Assembly: GCA_051453625.1 (NCBI GenBank)
Contig: JBOZIK010000001.1
Coordinates: forward strand, 153,229,427-153,293,426
Length of the DNA stretch: 64,000 bases
Direction: 5' to 3'
Source: Welwitschia mirabilis
Lineage: Eukaryota > Gnetophyta > Gnetopsida > Welwitschiales
Part shown: piece after piece, positions 1 to 12,215 of the stretch
Layout: each line of letters begins with the position of its first letter
Position numbering within the stretch: position 1 is the stretch's first letter
Position numbers and translations under genes: made by a program
The notes under the pieces: model-generated
The model's database searches: none
What the model saw: the letters and a program-made list of their open reading frames with translations, nothing else
What the model was told of the DNA's origin: nothing

Positions 1-2870
1 CATTTTTCCTTGTAAATAAAGTGGACATTCCTGTAAGTAGTTCATAATTTCTTTCTTTATAGGTAATAGAAATTATATTCTTTTTAGTCAATCAATGATT
101 TGCTTATACACCTAGTTTACCACATAAAGTACTTTATAGGCCTCCTTCAAAATAACTTTCATTTGAACATATATTCTATAGCACATCCTATCTTTCTACA
201 ATAGGTATTGGCTCTCCTGTTAATGTTAACTTCAGATAGGAGTCATGTTTTCCATAGATGCTTCCATGTATCCATCTATATTGTAGAAGTACTAAATTGG
301 ACCATATTATACTAATGGTATTAGCTACTTAATTCTTCTTACTCATAGTGTATTGATATTTTACAACATATTCTCCAATCAATCTTGACCCTTCTTCTTC
401 CTACATCTCTAGTCGAAGTTGTATTGATAGGAGTTGAAGAGTTCCATCATCCATTTTGGTAATGAATTTTTTTTCTCATCAAGTAGTGATGTCATACTAA
501 AAGACCACATACCATTATGAGTTACTTAAACGTGTATGTTGAGTAAATTTTTGCTTTGTGTTTTTAATTTTCTTTACTTGTAAAACACTATTTGTCCCTC
601 TTATAAGATTACCAACCTGATTTATTGCCTATATGCATCTATAACCTCCATGAATGGCTTTTCAATCAACATGGTAACTTGTAATTTAAATTCTAATATC
701 TACTAATTTATCCACTAGTGTATAAAGTTTAGTTTGTCATGATGGAAGCATGCATTTAGAAATAGTAGTTGGCTTATAATTACAAGACCAACACTTTAAT
801 CCTTGAATGTATTTACTAGGATTTGTTATGGTAGGTTGATTTCTAATGTATGATACAACTTATTAAAAGGGTCTAAGATGTTTTATCACTCCTAAAATCT
901 TAAACTATTATGGATTAGAGGTATGGGATGGTGATCCTTGTCTTTTACAACCACTGTATAATTACTTCTAAAGGGCACTATTACTACCATGTTAAAGGCA
1001 TACTTATCGAGTACTTTCAAGTCTCACCTTCATGGACTAGGGATTGAATTTCTACTATGATTCATGAAAAGAATAAAGAAATGTTTAATGCATTATATGA
1101 TCTTTTCAGTTGATCACATGATATTAATTGTAACAGAGAGTTTGTATCATAGTTATCTGCTTCTTTTTTGCCTTTTATCTAGGACATTACTACTAACGTG
1201 CATTTAACCTTTCCTCACAATCATCTCTAAAAGATGCATATGCAAATTTTGAATGCACTAAGTGGTTGTGAAGAAGCTAACTATGCATCTGTTATGATCC
1301 AATGCATGAAGAGTAGCTCAAAAGTGTTAAATCCATAGCATGTACTCCTATCGTTAAGCAACAGCATGCTTATGTAACAAGATGTACAAAACTTGTGGAT
1401 TTCAAGTCCATCATTCTTGAGTTGATTAAGATTGATGTGTTTCCACATTTGGGAATATCATAATCATACAAGGAAATTTCTCAATCTAGATCTGAGAAAC
1501 TATTGTCTAATATATGATGTGAAAATATTAGTGCTATAAATTTACTAATTATCAAAGTTAATTACTTGTGTTTCACCTGGATATCATTGGATAGAAGCAT
1601 GCAATATTTTGAGAAGAATCTTCAAACTATGAAGATTATCTTAATAAGTAATACGATTTCTAATTTTGCTATTCAATCATCATCTTCTGATCATGAGTTT
1701 TATTTCTACATGCCACTTTTGTAAGGTACCCTAAGCATAGGGCTTCCTTCTTATCACCATAAGGAGAACGTAATCATTTAAAGAAACCCCTCTTTGCTTA
1801 ACATTAAAAGAGAAATAGTAATGCATTTGGCTAGTCCTTTGGGTGCATAAAGTTAATAGAGAGGAATAGCAACATTTTGAAGCCCTTCGACATAAGAACA
1901 TGAGCCATTTAAATTTACTAAAATTAAATTTAAGAATGTATTTAAATATATTATTAATCAACAAGAATCTACAGTTGTAAATGAGTAGATGTAGCTAATG
2001 TTTATAACGTTAACTAAAAATGGTCTATGATGTTTTTTTTATCACTTATTTCATTTTGGAGATTTACAATGATGTTATAGATGTTTTCGGTGTTGACTGA
2101 AAATTATGAATCAAAGATCCTTATGAAATAGAATAGTTTGGTTCTATCTTCGTGATTTGAAATGCTAAAATCTTAGATTCATACAATTACATTTGCATCA
2201 TTTGAAATCATTGATTAACACATTGCAATAGTAAAACATCATAACCTTTTTAAAAATATTTTTTAGATAACATTAATGAGATTCACATGTATACACTAGT
2301 TGCTATTTTATACTTAGGTGAATTTATTTTATTACTAGTTAGAAGGCATTGTGTATGTCTTGAAGTAAGCTTGGTAAAATTGTATTCAACATTTGATAAG
2401 GCGGTGCAAATCTCTTATGCTAACACCTTTTGAGCCTTGTGTTTATCCAACATTTTGAAATGGATCAAATATCTATATTGCTTATGAGTCTACATTAGAT
2501 TAAAGTGAGTGAAGCATTAATGGATTAAGGAAATTCTCTTATAATTTTAATGGAGGATGTTAACTAAAATAAATAAAGTTTCAACCCATAGATTAACAAA
2601 TCAACATCAAACCACATTATTCATATTTTTAAGCAAAGCACTGATAAAAAAATTTAGACTAAAACTTTTTGATGCAAAATTTTACATCTCATAATGTATT
2701 CCACAAGTATTCATTTTAGATGTATTAGGTAATACTAACTTTGATGTCAGGTTTGAACCATCTATGACATGATGGATTTGTATGTCATCGATGATAGATG
2801 AGTAAATTATTATTACTATGGATGTATTTATGTTTATATAATAGCTTGAAAATTATGTTTTGTTGTATCA
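1..2870. other. anonymous AT-rich intergenic DNA
   Basis: I see no gene, RNA or clear transposon domain in this stretch. Reading frames on both strands are short and broken, and the longest (about 77 codons on the minus strand near 1731-1964) has no recognisable motif and is compositionally like its surroundings. It is probably very old decayed repeat DNA. Confidence 0.5.
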
Positions 2871-2872
2871 AT

Positions 2873-3045
2873 GGCGGCTTACGCTAGTGGTAAGGTCATG
2901 GACATATGGACTTAGAGGTCTAGAGTTCAAATCCCCACATTAGTTGGAAGCACACATAAAAGTTTGCATAGGCTCAAGTACCATTGGGTGTTTGTGTGGG
3001 ACAACCTATCTACCTATCATTACCCTCAAATAATTTTAAAAAATT
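2873..3045 (+). mobile_element. tRNA-derived SINE-like element
   Basis: A tRNA-like RNA polymerase III promoter is visible. A box A-like stretch (acgctagtggtaagg, about 2881-2895) is followed about 35 bp later by a box B-like stretch (gagttcaaatcccc, about 2923-2936). The head is followed by a GT-rich body and an A/T-rich end near 3030-3045. The box A wording and spacing resemble plant Au-type SINEs. No cloverleaf folds well enough to call a tRNA gene. Boundaries are approximate and no target-site duplication was established. Confidence 0.45.
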
Positions 3046-4400
3046 GTGTTTGTTGTCATTAGAACATAGTAAACATCTCTTATGTCATGTAATTAATGAT
3101 AAACAAACTTATGAAAATCTTATTATTGTTTCCTTAATTCAAATGTTATCTTCAATGTTTAGCTTGAAAAGGATTGTTCCCTTGCTAAGAAATGGTTGTA
3201 ATAGGTTCTTCACATATCATACTTGTTTTTCCCTTCAACAATTATCATGGTTCTATTTCTCCATCAACATTGAAGATTAAATGTTATTGGGTTTGAAGCA
3301 TCTTTAGTAAAAGATGTTGCATTGCTTGGCAAACCTTGTGAGTGTTGCATCATGGATTATATGATCGAAGGAGTGGCTTCATTTAGACATTGGATTGCTT
3401 TAATTTATTGTAGGTTGTCGACTTTGTCTTCATGTGAGAGATAGTTGGGATGTGTTGCGAAATTTTGTCTATCAGTTATTTACTTATCATTGGTATTCTA
3501 AAAGATAACTACCATTAAGTCTCACTTTTAAATGTGTTGTTTTCTACTATGAATTTAAGAACTAGTACATTTAATGTGGAAGACCCACAAAAGAAGTTGT
3601 TATTAAGTAACTTTACCTTATTGGTCTATTTTAGTAACATGTGTGCATTCATGGCACTTAATCATGTTTTCTTACATTTTATAGTATTAAAAGTCAGTAT
3701 CCATTATTATTGTTTTTACCTATAGGTGGTCTATCTAATAGCTAAGTTATTTTATTATCCAATAGAGTCAAGATGCAAGTAGACAAAGATCAAACGTGGT
3801 TGGTAGTATTTTAAATCACTTGACTTTGTCATTATGTATTAAATTTGAGTAAAATATACTCCATATCTTTTAATAATAAACCTTTCTTAATAGATCATGT
3901 TTTACGTAGAAGCTTCTATCATCATTTACAAGCATTCCACTCATTTAAAAGATCATAAACATTTAGTAAATAATAGAATTAAATTTACTAAGTTTATTTT
4001 CATATCCCCTATTTACACAGAGGTTATATATTTCATTTAGGTTACATATTTATCATAAATGAAATATGGGATTTTTATTCAAGTATTAGCTACATAATGA
4101 GTCAATATTCTACTTTGTTTTAATAGGCCATTACTTTTTCTAATATATTCTAAGTCATTCTTATATATATTCACCGCCTACAAATTCGATTAAGTTACAA
4201 AAATTCTTTATTATGTATATCATAACAAAAGTTAATTGGAAGACAAATAATCATTTGATACTTTAATCTCTTGAAATTTTTAATTTGCATGACAAATTTA
4301 GATACCCTCATATTTTTGTTTGAGGTGCTTGATTACACACGTGAAGACTTGCAAATTACAGGAAGAACCCAAATTGACAGCTGTTGTGAATTAGACTGAC
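3046..4400. other. AT-rich intergenic DNA, nothing recognised
   Basis: Two small plus-strand open stretches (2984-3280, overlapping the SINE-like unit, and 3534-3725) show no domain, no codon bias and no splice context. I see no RNA gene or transposon motif. Confidence 0.45.
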
Positions 4401-4604
4401 TAAAGCACATGAAAATTGAAGTCTGCAAATCCAGAAGTAAAGAAGCTATCGTTATGTCTTCAAATTCGTATTTGCAGAGGAGATACTTGCACAAATTTTC
4501 ACAAGCCGTCCTGACTCTTCAATCTCGTGAAACGGCCACTGGCAAAGACATACTTCAAGGCCTAGTGTTGGCATTTGATGCTTTTCTCTATGCTCGTTCC
4601 CAAT

Positions 4605-4654
4605 ATCTTTGGATACCTCACAATAACATATCTTTGGATACCTCACAATAACAT
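4605..4654. repeat. perfect 25-bp tandem duplication
   Basis: Two exact adjacent copies of a 25-bp unit beginning atctttggatacctcac. The duplication shifts the minus-strand reading frame of the mTERF-like remnant. Confidence 0.95.
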
Positions 4655-5095
4655 AAGGCGAGAAGCCAACAAGACTTAGTAGGTCACCTGCAACCCTCGA
4701 ATTCTGTTCCAAAGACGTAGGCAGAGCAGTGGCACAATTTCTGAAGACTTCTTTAATTTGCTCTCTTCGGAGAGGCCAGCTTCCGCCAAGATTCATTTCC
4801 TTTGACCGAAATTGCAGCTCTATTATACAAATGAGTGCCGTTTGAAAGACTTTAACAAACGAGTGGCGTTTGAAAGTATAACAACGTTCTGAAATACCAA
4901 TATGCCATTGATATTTGACAAATCGGAGCATCTTCTCTATACGTGTTTGCAGAATAGTAGGACACTAATAAATAAGACTATAAAGCTCGCGATCATCAAA
5001 CACTTACCTTAGACACTTGGATCTGCATCTCAAGCTGGGATGGAGTCACGATTGGAATTGCGAGCCTGCTTTTCGCGGCTTCCAGAAAGTTTTTC

Positions 5096-5183
5096 GAGTT
5101 GCCAAATGCAGACAAAAGAGACCGAACGTTACTGTCGTGGAGTTGCCAAATGCAGACAAAGGAGACCGAACGTTACCGTCGAC
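5096..5183. repeat. near-perfect 44-bp tandem duplication
   Basis: Two adjacent copies of a 44-bp unit beginning gagttgccaaatgcagac, differing at only a few bases. Its length is not a multiple of three, so it disrupts the minus-strand frame in the GC-rich island. Confidence 0.92.
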
Positions 5184-5378
5184 ATCTTTCACGTACATTA
5201 TGGTTAGGACATCAAGAAACAGCATCTGGAATGTTCTTTGTGCAACCAAACGATCCGTGATTTTGAACTTGTTTTCCAGACTCAGCGTCCCGGTACAAAA
5301 ACGCGTGCCGATAGCGAACAACCAGGTTTTGGATGTGCAAATCAAAGAAGCCATAGCTTCGAGAATATCCACAATTTG

Positions 5379-5690
5379 TTAAGCTTTCTTAATGGATGTT
5401 CGTTTCCGCGGGCGAGGATACCTTTTCTCCCGGACAACAAGACGTGATTGAGCCATGCCGCAGTCGTAGAGTAAGAAATCGGATATAAGATTAGAATTGG
5501 AGTGATTAGGGTTAGCATGTTGAAGAGCGACCGAGCAAGGAGAAAAGGAGGGAAAACAGTCGGGTATTGGATTATCGGTGGACAAAATGAAGGACGACAA
5601 GAGGAGGAGGAAATGGCAGAGCTGCACAGAATTCATGAATGTCAAAGAAAGCGAAGCAAGCTGGAAAATCTCATCTCTCATTTTTAGTGA
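5379..5690 (-). other. upstream part of GC-rich island, open frame of unknown meaning
   Basis: A 100-codon minus-strand open frame (5681-5379) ends in a strongly basic stretch (RPRKRTSIKK-like) just before a stop, 5' of the mTERF-like remnant. It could be 5' leader, an upstream exon or chance. The plus-strand frames here are no better. Confidence 0.25.
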
Positions 5691-5840
5691 TTCAGGAAGA
5701 CTGCCAGAGACTCATAAGGAGATATGTCATACAGCTCTCTAACGTTTCAAAGTAGGTTTTTTTTAATGATATAAACTAAGACGAAACAACAATATCCTTA
5801 AAACTCTTTAACAGAGCCTAAAGAAGAGAAAAATTAAATG

Positions 5841-5850
5841 NNNNNNNNNN
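5841..5850. other. assembly gap (10 N)
   Basis: A ten-base N run, a short estimated-size gap between the GC-rich island and the LINE remnant. Confidence 0.95.
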
Positions 5851-5949
5851 ACATTTATAAGTGGTAGTAAGGAAAAAGCAACAAAAATTTTTAGAATCTT
5901 CACATGGGAAAGGAAAGGATGTTAAGCAACCCAGCCACTTAAGTTGAAA

Positions 5950-8280
5950 AGTGATAGAATTCATAATTGTGCATTTCATGCCAAAGTTAAAGTTTCAATC
6001 TTCTCCTTTTCATACAAAGCTCTGAGTCTACAGTTCCGTATCAAAAATTTACATTCTGAAAGTAGTACCCTCCAAATTCTTTGAAAGGTAGAAAGCACTT
6101 CATCTTCACTCAGGATACACTATGGAAAAGTAATGAGTTCATCACTATTAAGAACTTGTAAGAATTTACACTATTTCCAAATTTGCCAAGCAAAGGAACA
6201 CTCCCAGAACACATGGTTGGTATTATTTTCTTCTTGGCAAATAGAACACAAAGAATTTTGCACACACATAATTTGAAGCCTTTTTCCAAAAGAAAAGACC
6301 ATGGTGAATTAAAGATCAAAATAAGGATTGACGCTTAGGAGGAGTGTTAGAATCCCATATTTGAAGGAAAATGGTAGTCACTTATCATATTCCTATTGAA
6401 TATTGCATTGATGATTTAGTATAGCAAAATCAAAGGGCCCACAAAATACTGAGATTTAGCTTTGGCAGCACTAAGCTCATTCAGAGGAGACTCCTCTGTG
6501 CACTTCCATTCTTCATACCAAAGGATACTAGAACGTACTTGAAGAGCACCATAGTAAGTTAATTTTCTTGAATGTCTAAAAATAGTGAAGTCTTCTCTTT
6601 GAAACACCCACTTTTTTCTGATACGGTGCCATGAAAGGGTAGGGTGTAGGATAAAGTTGACCAAAATATCCAACTTAACCAATTGACGCATTCTAGTAGA
6701 GAAAACTCTTGCCAAATAGGTGGGATTCCTCATGAAAGTAGGAGATCACTAGATGGAATGATGCATAAGCTTATCAATGTAGATATTATTAAGATTTTCA
6801 TGAAGGCACCCTGTAACCTTATTTCAATACTTCCAAGTTTGTTTAGAAAGGAAGGAATCAATAGTTTCAATGTTTTCACATGTAAAATCCATGTACTCTG
6901 GTGACTATTCTTCTAGTTTTTGGTGATTAGAAATATTTCTCCTAAAGACAATTTGTCATCTTCATGTCCTTCTACATGGTGATCTATTCACTTGGAAGTT
7001 AGAGTAGTCCTCTCATGGTCGATAGAGGAAAATCCTAAACCTCTTTTTTCTTTACTCAGAAGGCATGTATCCTAAACAACTTCATGAAAGGCCTTGTGAT
7101 TATCTTTATCTTCCAAATTCCTAAAAATTTTGTTAGTATTTTGAAAAGAATATTTAGAAGAAGCCATAAAAGAGGAGTATTACACTAGAATAAAACTTAA
7201 GATATAATTAGCCATAATGAATAGTCTAAAAAGAGATAGTGGTTTAGAGGTCCATTTCAATGATTTGAGTTTGATCTTCTTCATCACGTTCGATCAAATA
7301 GATGTAGGAGTAATAAGTAAAGCAATTGGAATGCCCAGTAAGGAGAAGAAGTCTAGGAGAGAGCCAATTAAAAGAAAACTAATGAGTCCAAGAAGCTCTA
7401 CGGAGAAAGTTGGATCTAATTGCTTGAGTTTTATGGCAATTGATGTTATATCCTCAAGCTCTACAATAATTGTGGTGAGTTTAAAGTAACTTGAAAAATT
7501 ATCTCTTTCCTCGTTGAGAGTGAGTAAGTTCATCAACAAATTCACTATATAAAATATCTTCTTCAATCACAAAAAGAGCTATGCTTTTTAATAACCTAGT
7601 TTTTTCATACAAATTGAGAAGGGATTCAAGAGAATTAGTAGTAATAATGAAGAGGTAGGAAGCTTAGGGTAGCCTTTCGAAATAGATCCTTATAAGGTGA
7701 TGTGATGAGAGAAGACTCCATTAATATAAATAACTAACAAGGCTTTATCTAAAAGCATCTTAACATGATCTTCAAAAATTTGACCTAGCTTATGATGCTT
7801 AATAACACTCATAAAAATGCACCAGTCCATTTTGTTATAGGCTTTGATGAAGTCAAGGTTAAGAACAATAAATAGCTAATTAGAAGAAGAAGCTTAATGC
7901 ATCTCTTCCACCATGGTCATCACATTATCTAAAATGTATCCTCTATGAACAAAACCTAGTTGATTTTTACTAATTGAACTTGTAAGTAAAGGCTTCAATT
8001 TAATGGCCACTTATTTTGCAATAATTTTTTAAATGACATTCAAAAAAGTGATGGGGCACCAATTATTAACATTTGTACTTTCAACTGATTTAAGAAGAGG
8101 CTTGATAACACCTACATTGATAGCTTTTCTAAGATAACCCTTTTGTAAAGCTTCTTTATAGAGATTATGAACAATATCTCTTAAACATTGCCAAAATCTT
8201 TTGAAAAACTCAACTAAAAGGTCATCCATATGCGAGCCTTTCACATAATGGTTGGATATCATTAGAGAGATCAATCTCAG
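5950..8280 (-). mobile_element. decayed L1-type LINE (non-LTR retrotransposon), RT and C-terminal part
   Basis: Reading the minus strand from 8280 downwards gives the layout of a plant L1-clade ORF2, broken by stops and frameshifts. Near 8270-8040 is the RT start with the NNW-P-IT-LNV block (typical NWRPITLLN). Near 7860-7815 is the LDFxKAYxxMDW block, equivalent to the LDFEKAYDxVxW motif holding the first catalytic aspartate. Near 6250-6170 is a zf-RVT-like C-terminal segment, a CSxC pair followed by HVFWEC and an aromatic FAWQIW word. Upstream sequence that would hold the endonuclease is not recognisable. The element copied itself by target-primed reverse transcription when active; this copy is dead. 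Confidence 0.75.
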
Positions 8281-8380
8281 TTAGTTAAGAGCATAAAGTG
8301 GGGTAATGACACAATAATAGGTTGTATTATAAGTTAAACCAATTATATTGTACATTATGGTTGCTAATAGCATGATACTC

Positions 8381-8605
8381 TAACTTGTGAACAATCGTCT
8401 TCTATGTAGGAGGTTGCAAGTTCAACATTTTAAAACCTATAAGCAAGGGCCCTAACTCACTAGTTAAATTCAGTTCGTGATTTTCATGTGATCCAACTTG
8501 TAAACAACCTCCTCCTATGTAGGAGGTTGTGATTTGAACTTATAAAAGCTATGTACAAGGGTCCCAGCTCATTGGTTAAAACTAGTAAATGATTTCCTTA
8601 TGGTT
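8381..8605. repeat. tandem duplication of ~113 bp
   Basis: The stretch starting taacttgtgaacaatc at 8381 recurs, diverged, from about 8494 (caacttgtaaacaacc). Each unit holds a 'ctatgtaggaggttg' word followed by a tRNA-like 'ctcactagttaaa' / 'ctcattggttaaa' word, so this is probably a duplicated SINE head. Confidence 0.7.
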
Positions 8606-8760
8606 GAGTTCAAATCCCCATAATCATTAAGCAGTGTGGGGGTAGCCCACGCAAGTCCCGCACCATCCTTGTGGCATGGGTGTGGACACATTCCAATAGG
8701 ATGTGACTAGTGGTTCCATGCAGTGTTGGGACTTTCCACTTATCAAAAGGAAAACAAGAG
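8548..8760 (+). mobile_element. tRNA-derived SINE-like element
   Basis: A tRNA-like head has a box A-like agctcattggttaaaac near 8567 (compare AGCTCAGTTGGTTAGAGC of tRNAs) and a box B-like ggttgagttcaaatcccc near 8603. A GC-richer body with 'gcccacgcaagtcccgcacc' follows and ends near the poly-A-rich 'caaaaggaaaac'. The whole is unlike the surrounding AT-rich DNA. Ends are approximate. Confidence 0.5.
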
Positions 8761-9021
8761 GGAAAAAAATGGAAAACTTTGGAAGCTTTACTAGTAATAG
8801 ACTTTTTGTAAGGTCCTATGGGAGGTTAAATTAGTCATTTGGGTACTTTTAGTGGTTGTACTTTTGGAAGAGATACTATCACTAGAAGTTTTCAAAGATA
8901 TAATATTACTAAAAGTAAAGATCCATAAATGAAATGCTTAAATACTGTGAGTACTTGAATATTAAGGGGGTTGTCAAACTCAAAATGCTTAGTGACCATA
9001 CCTTCCCTTAAAGTATAACCA

Positions 9022-9165
9022 CCACGAGTGTCAAATGAATAACTTAATTACAAATAAGTCCTTATAGTGTGCCAAGTAATGAATCTAAAGGTTCAAAGCC
9101 ATATCTTCAAATGGAGGATGTTCCACCACTTGGACTATCATCCTATTAACTGCTTAATAAGGCAT
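9022..9165. repeat. dispersed repeat, copy 1 (partner at 12.10-12.22 kb)
   Basis: Contains the word tagtgtgccaagtaatg followed by a diverged stretch shared with 12,100-12,215. No coding content is recognised; probably part of an old non-coding transposon. Confidence 0.45.
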
Positions 9166-9454
9166 AGGTCTAAAATCATATAATCATTTTAGATGACATG
9201 AACAACATCGACTCTTGAATAGTGATTTGATATTAACATTCAAAAATATTCAAAATACCTAGTAAGTAGAAGGTTAAGAAGTCTCCAATAATGCTATAAA
9301 TATAGTGGAACTCATGGTGAAGCAACACATCACCATAACCCAAAATCAACTCTTTAAAAGTAATAAAAAAATCTTTAAGCATCCTTTTCTGCTTGAGTCA
9401 TCAAATATACTAAATAAGTGACAACTTAATTACAAAGTAATAATAGACTAAAGG

Positions 9455-9650
9455 GGGAGTATCCAATTAGTGGAATACTTGTCATCCATTTTAGAGGTTG
9501 TGGGTTTGAATATTTTGATATCATATCTAGCATACTATAACACCTTGGGCATAATTAAATCAATCATTTGAGCAATCATAGTGATTGGTCTTTCAGATGA
9601 GGTATGTTCATTGAAAGTTGTGGGTTCAACAATTGGCACAAAAGCCTACA
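9455..9650 (+). mobile_element. SINE-like remnant, copy 1
   Basis: Contains 'ccaattagtggaatac' and, about 40 bp on, 'ggttgtgggtttgaat', arranged like degenerate box A and box B, then 'gcataattaaatcaatcatt'. The same order recurs at 10,320-10,500, so this is a dispersed family and not a chance match. Confidence 0.4.
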
Positions 9651-10318
9651 AAGTGATAATAGGTTTCTGTTATAGTTTATGTAAAATTTTTTAATGTTTG
9701 CTTGCCCAAAAATCATGCTTATGATGCTTGAAACTGAAGTTTGCCCTTATGGTTTCCAGTATACTTATATATGATAACTCTAATATATGTGAGACAATTC
9801 AATCAATTGACTCACCCTCTTCTAAGAAATCCATGTCAAGCTTTAGCCTTTAACCACATCTACTCATTTTCAAGGATTCTCCCACATGGTAAGGTTCAAG
9901 TTACTTTGACTATAGACGTATATGTAACCATTTGTGTTTAAAGATGTTTTGTATGAAAAGTTATGACACCACTGTTATCAAAGTTTTTAGTTGTCACAAA
10001 ATAAGTCAATTTGGAGAGCATCTATTATCATCTTTTACCCTAAGATTTTGGTTTATGGATGATAAATGATTAAATCCATGTGCAACTAGGGATAGATAAT
10101 GGTTAGAACAACTCACTTGCTTGAATTTGTTATATGTTTATTCATGAATAAAACATGATACCACATACTGCTAAATTACTTTTTTCATTCAGGTAAATAA
10201 AACTTATATATTATTGTTGATAGTAGTTCATTATTCCCTTTCATACATTATAAGAGGTAGATAAAACTTGTTATTACCTATTTTTATATTTCATTTCTTA
10301 TTTTAAGTAAATAATGTC
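9651..10318. other. AT-rich spacer, nothing recognised
   Basis: The only open stretch (9741-9941, plus strand) lacks any motif. No RNA gene or transposon domain is seen. Confidence 0.4.
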
Positions 10319-10319
10319 A

Positions 10320-10500
10320 ATAGGACAATAGTCCAACTATGAGACACTATATCTTTCATTTATGAGATCATGGGTTGAACCTTTGGATAACATACTATCA
10401 AGCTTAAGCATAATTAAATCATTATTTTGGATGATTGTGGTAGATGTACTTCTAAGGGGAAGGTATAGCCACTCAAAGTTTTAACATCCCCTTTATTTCA
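10320..10500 (+). mobile_element. SINE-like remnant, copy 2
   Basis: Shares the order of 9,455-9,650: an 'agtccaactatgagacac' head, a box B-like 'catgggttgaacc', then 'gcataattaaatcatt' and a common tail ending near 'actcaaagtt'. It is diverged from the first copy. Confidence 0.4.
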
Positions 10501-12095
10501 AGCAGATAATAACTATGTCTAAATATTGCAATTGTGTTTTACCATTCCATTTGTTTGTCTAGCATAGAAGGCAGTTTGTACATCTTTTAGTACATTCCTT
10601 CTGAAGTTCACTAATTGGAACATAAACAGCTGCTTTTGTTAACAAATAACCCTACTCATGCATTTGTATATTAAATGAAAGAGGAATTTAAAGGTTAATA
10701 AGATGAATTTTTATTCTAATTTGTTCTTTAGGATTCCAACATTTATCTTACATAACATAGAAACAATATAACCAACATATCAATAAGGGCATCTAATCAT
10801 ATTTCCATTCTTAAGATGTATAGAAGCTTGGTGTAATATTCAATTAACCATCAACCTTTATTACATGTTCAATACACATTAAGTTTGGAAAAAGGAAAAA
10901 AGGCCTCTTAATTGCTTTTTTATGTAATAGGCTCATATTACTAAACAAATAAATACATGATATGTAAGTTACATGAATTGATATGAGAAATTCTGACTCA
11001 CAAATGTAACTGTGTACATCAAGGTTCCATAACTTTCTTGATTTATAAAGGGCCACTCTTTCTTTTTTAAAAAGCACCAAGTCTTGACATATTCATTAAA
11101 TCCAAAAAGGAAAATAGGTTATTGATTAGTTTTAAGTAAATTACTATGATGCATACTTTTCGTTGCTTCTTCTAAAGGCAATTTTGATTAAATTCCTCTC
11201 TTGCATCCACACTTGATAATTTACTAAGATTAATCCAAGTTGTTAAATTGTAGAAGTCCTTCATGTTAATCTAAAAGAGCATCAATTCTTAGAAGTTAAT
11301 AATACTAAGGAGACAAAGGAACTACATAATGAAGAATAATGAAGCATACGATTATACTTGTTCTAGGAGTTCCAAACCAAGGTTAATACAATTCACCATA
11401 GAGAGTGCATATGTCGTAAGAGTCTATAATTTGCAATGGGATCTAAAGTAAGATCCTTTTGGCTTTATCTACATTATGCAAAATGCAATTCCCTCCTTAT
11501 ATACAAGCTTGTTAGATTGTTTCATAAATGTTGAAGCATATTGTCAATTACAAAATGACATCATTATCATGTTTAACTCCTGGAAGATCTCCATGAATTT
11601 CTCAATTCTGAGAATAAATGTCATATTTCTGGCCACAAGCCCCAAGGGTCTTTCTTATATTTTTAAGTGTTACTGAAGTAATCTGCTAATAGAGTATACA
11701 TAAGGTTAATGCAATTTGCCTCTATAGTTTCTATTAATTTTCCTTCTTTTGTATGTGTCTCTTAACTTCTTTAAACCACATCTATATCCTAAATAGTTCT
11801 TCTCAAATTGAGGAAATTCTCGTTCAAAGTTCCTCTTTAATCACCTAGCAGGATCTCTAGGGTCTTAGGTTTATGCATTTTTACTATATGCTAATCCTTC
11901 AAAGTCAATCGTTTAATAAATCTTGTTGGTCGCTTTTTAGGATTCCTCTTAGTGATAAATATTAAAGAGGGTCAATCATTTTATGGAGTAAAAAGTCCAA
12001 TTAAACTTGAAGATGACTAATTAACATTTTTTTTTAGTTGGTGGAGGGATGTTAGGGGAGGATGTTATCACTTTTAGTAATTGTACCTCCACTAG
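10501..12095. other. AT-rich spacer, nothing recognised
   Basis: Open stretches such as 10,844-11,080 (minus) and 11,476-11,676 (plus) have no recognisable domain and neighbour many stops. I see no RNA gene. Confidence 0.4.
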
Positions 12096-12099
12096 AACA

Positions 12100-12215
12100 A
12101 ATAACATAATTACGCCTAACGCCACATAGTGTGCCAAGCAAGGCATTTAAAGGTTTGCAACAACTTTCTAGATGGACGTTGAATGTTCTACTAGTTAGAC
12201 TACTACTACATTGGT
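12100..12215. repeat. dispersed repeat, copy 2 (partner at 9.02-9.17 kb)
   Basis: Shares 'catagtgtgccaag' and the following ~100 bp in diverged form with 9,022-9,165, in the same orientation. Confidence 0.45.

Larger units (their letters stand above)
4440..5372 (-). pseudogene. mTERF-like gene remnant, broken by tandem duplications
   Basis: This stretch is clearly richer in G+C and CpG than its surroundings. On the minus strand a possible organelle-targeting N-terminus (internal Met near 5354, then Ser/Thr/Leu-rich, few acidic residues) leads to a good splice donor (AAG then GTAAGTG, exon end 5008). Downstream, 4790-4600 encodes a segment with the spacing of mTERF repeats: a helix ending in an asparagine-cysteine, then LxxxGFSP, then VxRYPKIL and SxEKSI-like words. 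mTERF proteins bind nucleic acid in mitochondria or plastids and control organelle gene expression. The reading frame is broken by a 25-bp tandem duplication (4605-4654) inside the PKIL motif and by a 44-bp tandem duplication (5096-5183); neither length is a multiple of three. A stop also follows soon after the SxEKSI word. Family assignment is by eye and could be wrong. Confidence 0.42.

Noticed and set aside
1731-1964. 77-codon minus-strand protein
   Set aside because: No motif, no splice or promoter context, and composition equals the surroundings.
2881-2936. A functional tRNA gene
   Set aside because: Box A and box B-like words are present, but acceptor, anticodon and T stems do not pair well; a SINE head explains it better.
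5017-5382. 121-codon plus-strand open frame in the GC-rich island
   Set aside because: The minus strand has a splice donor, a targeting-like start and mTERF-like motifs; the plus frame contains the 44-bp duplication and no domain, so it is treated as a shadow.
7217-7566. 90-codon open frames on both strands within the LINE
   Set aside because: No recognisable motif on the plus strand; the minus-strand one lies inside LINE ORF2 but is out of step with the flanking motifs.
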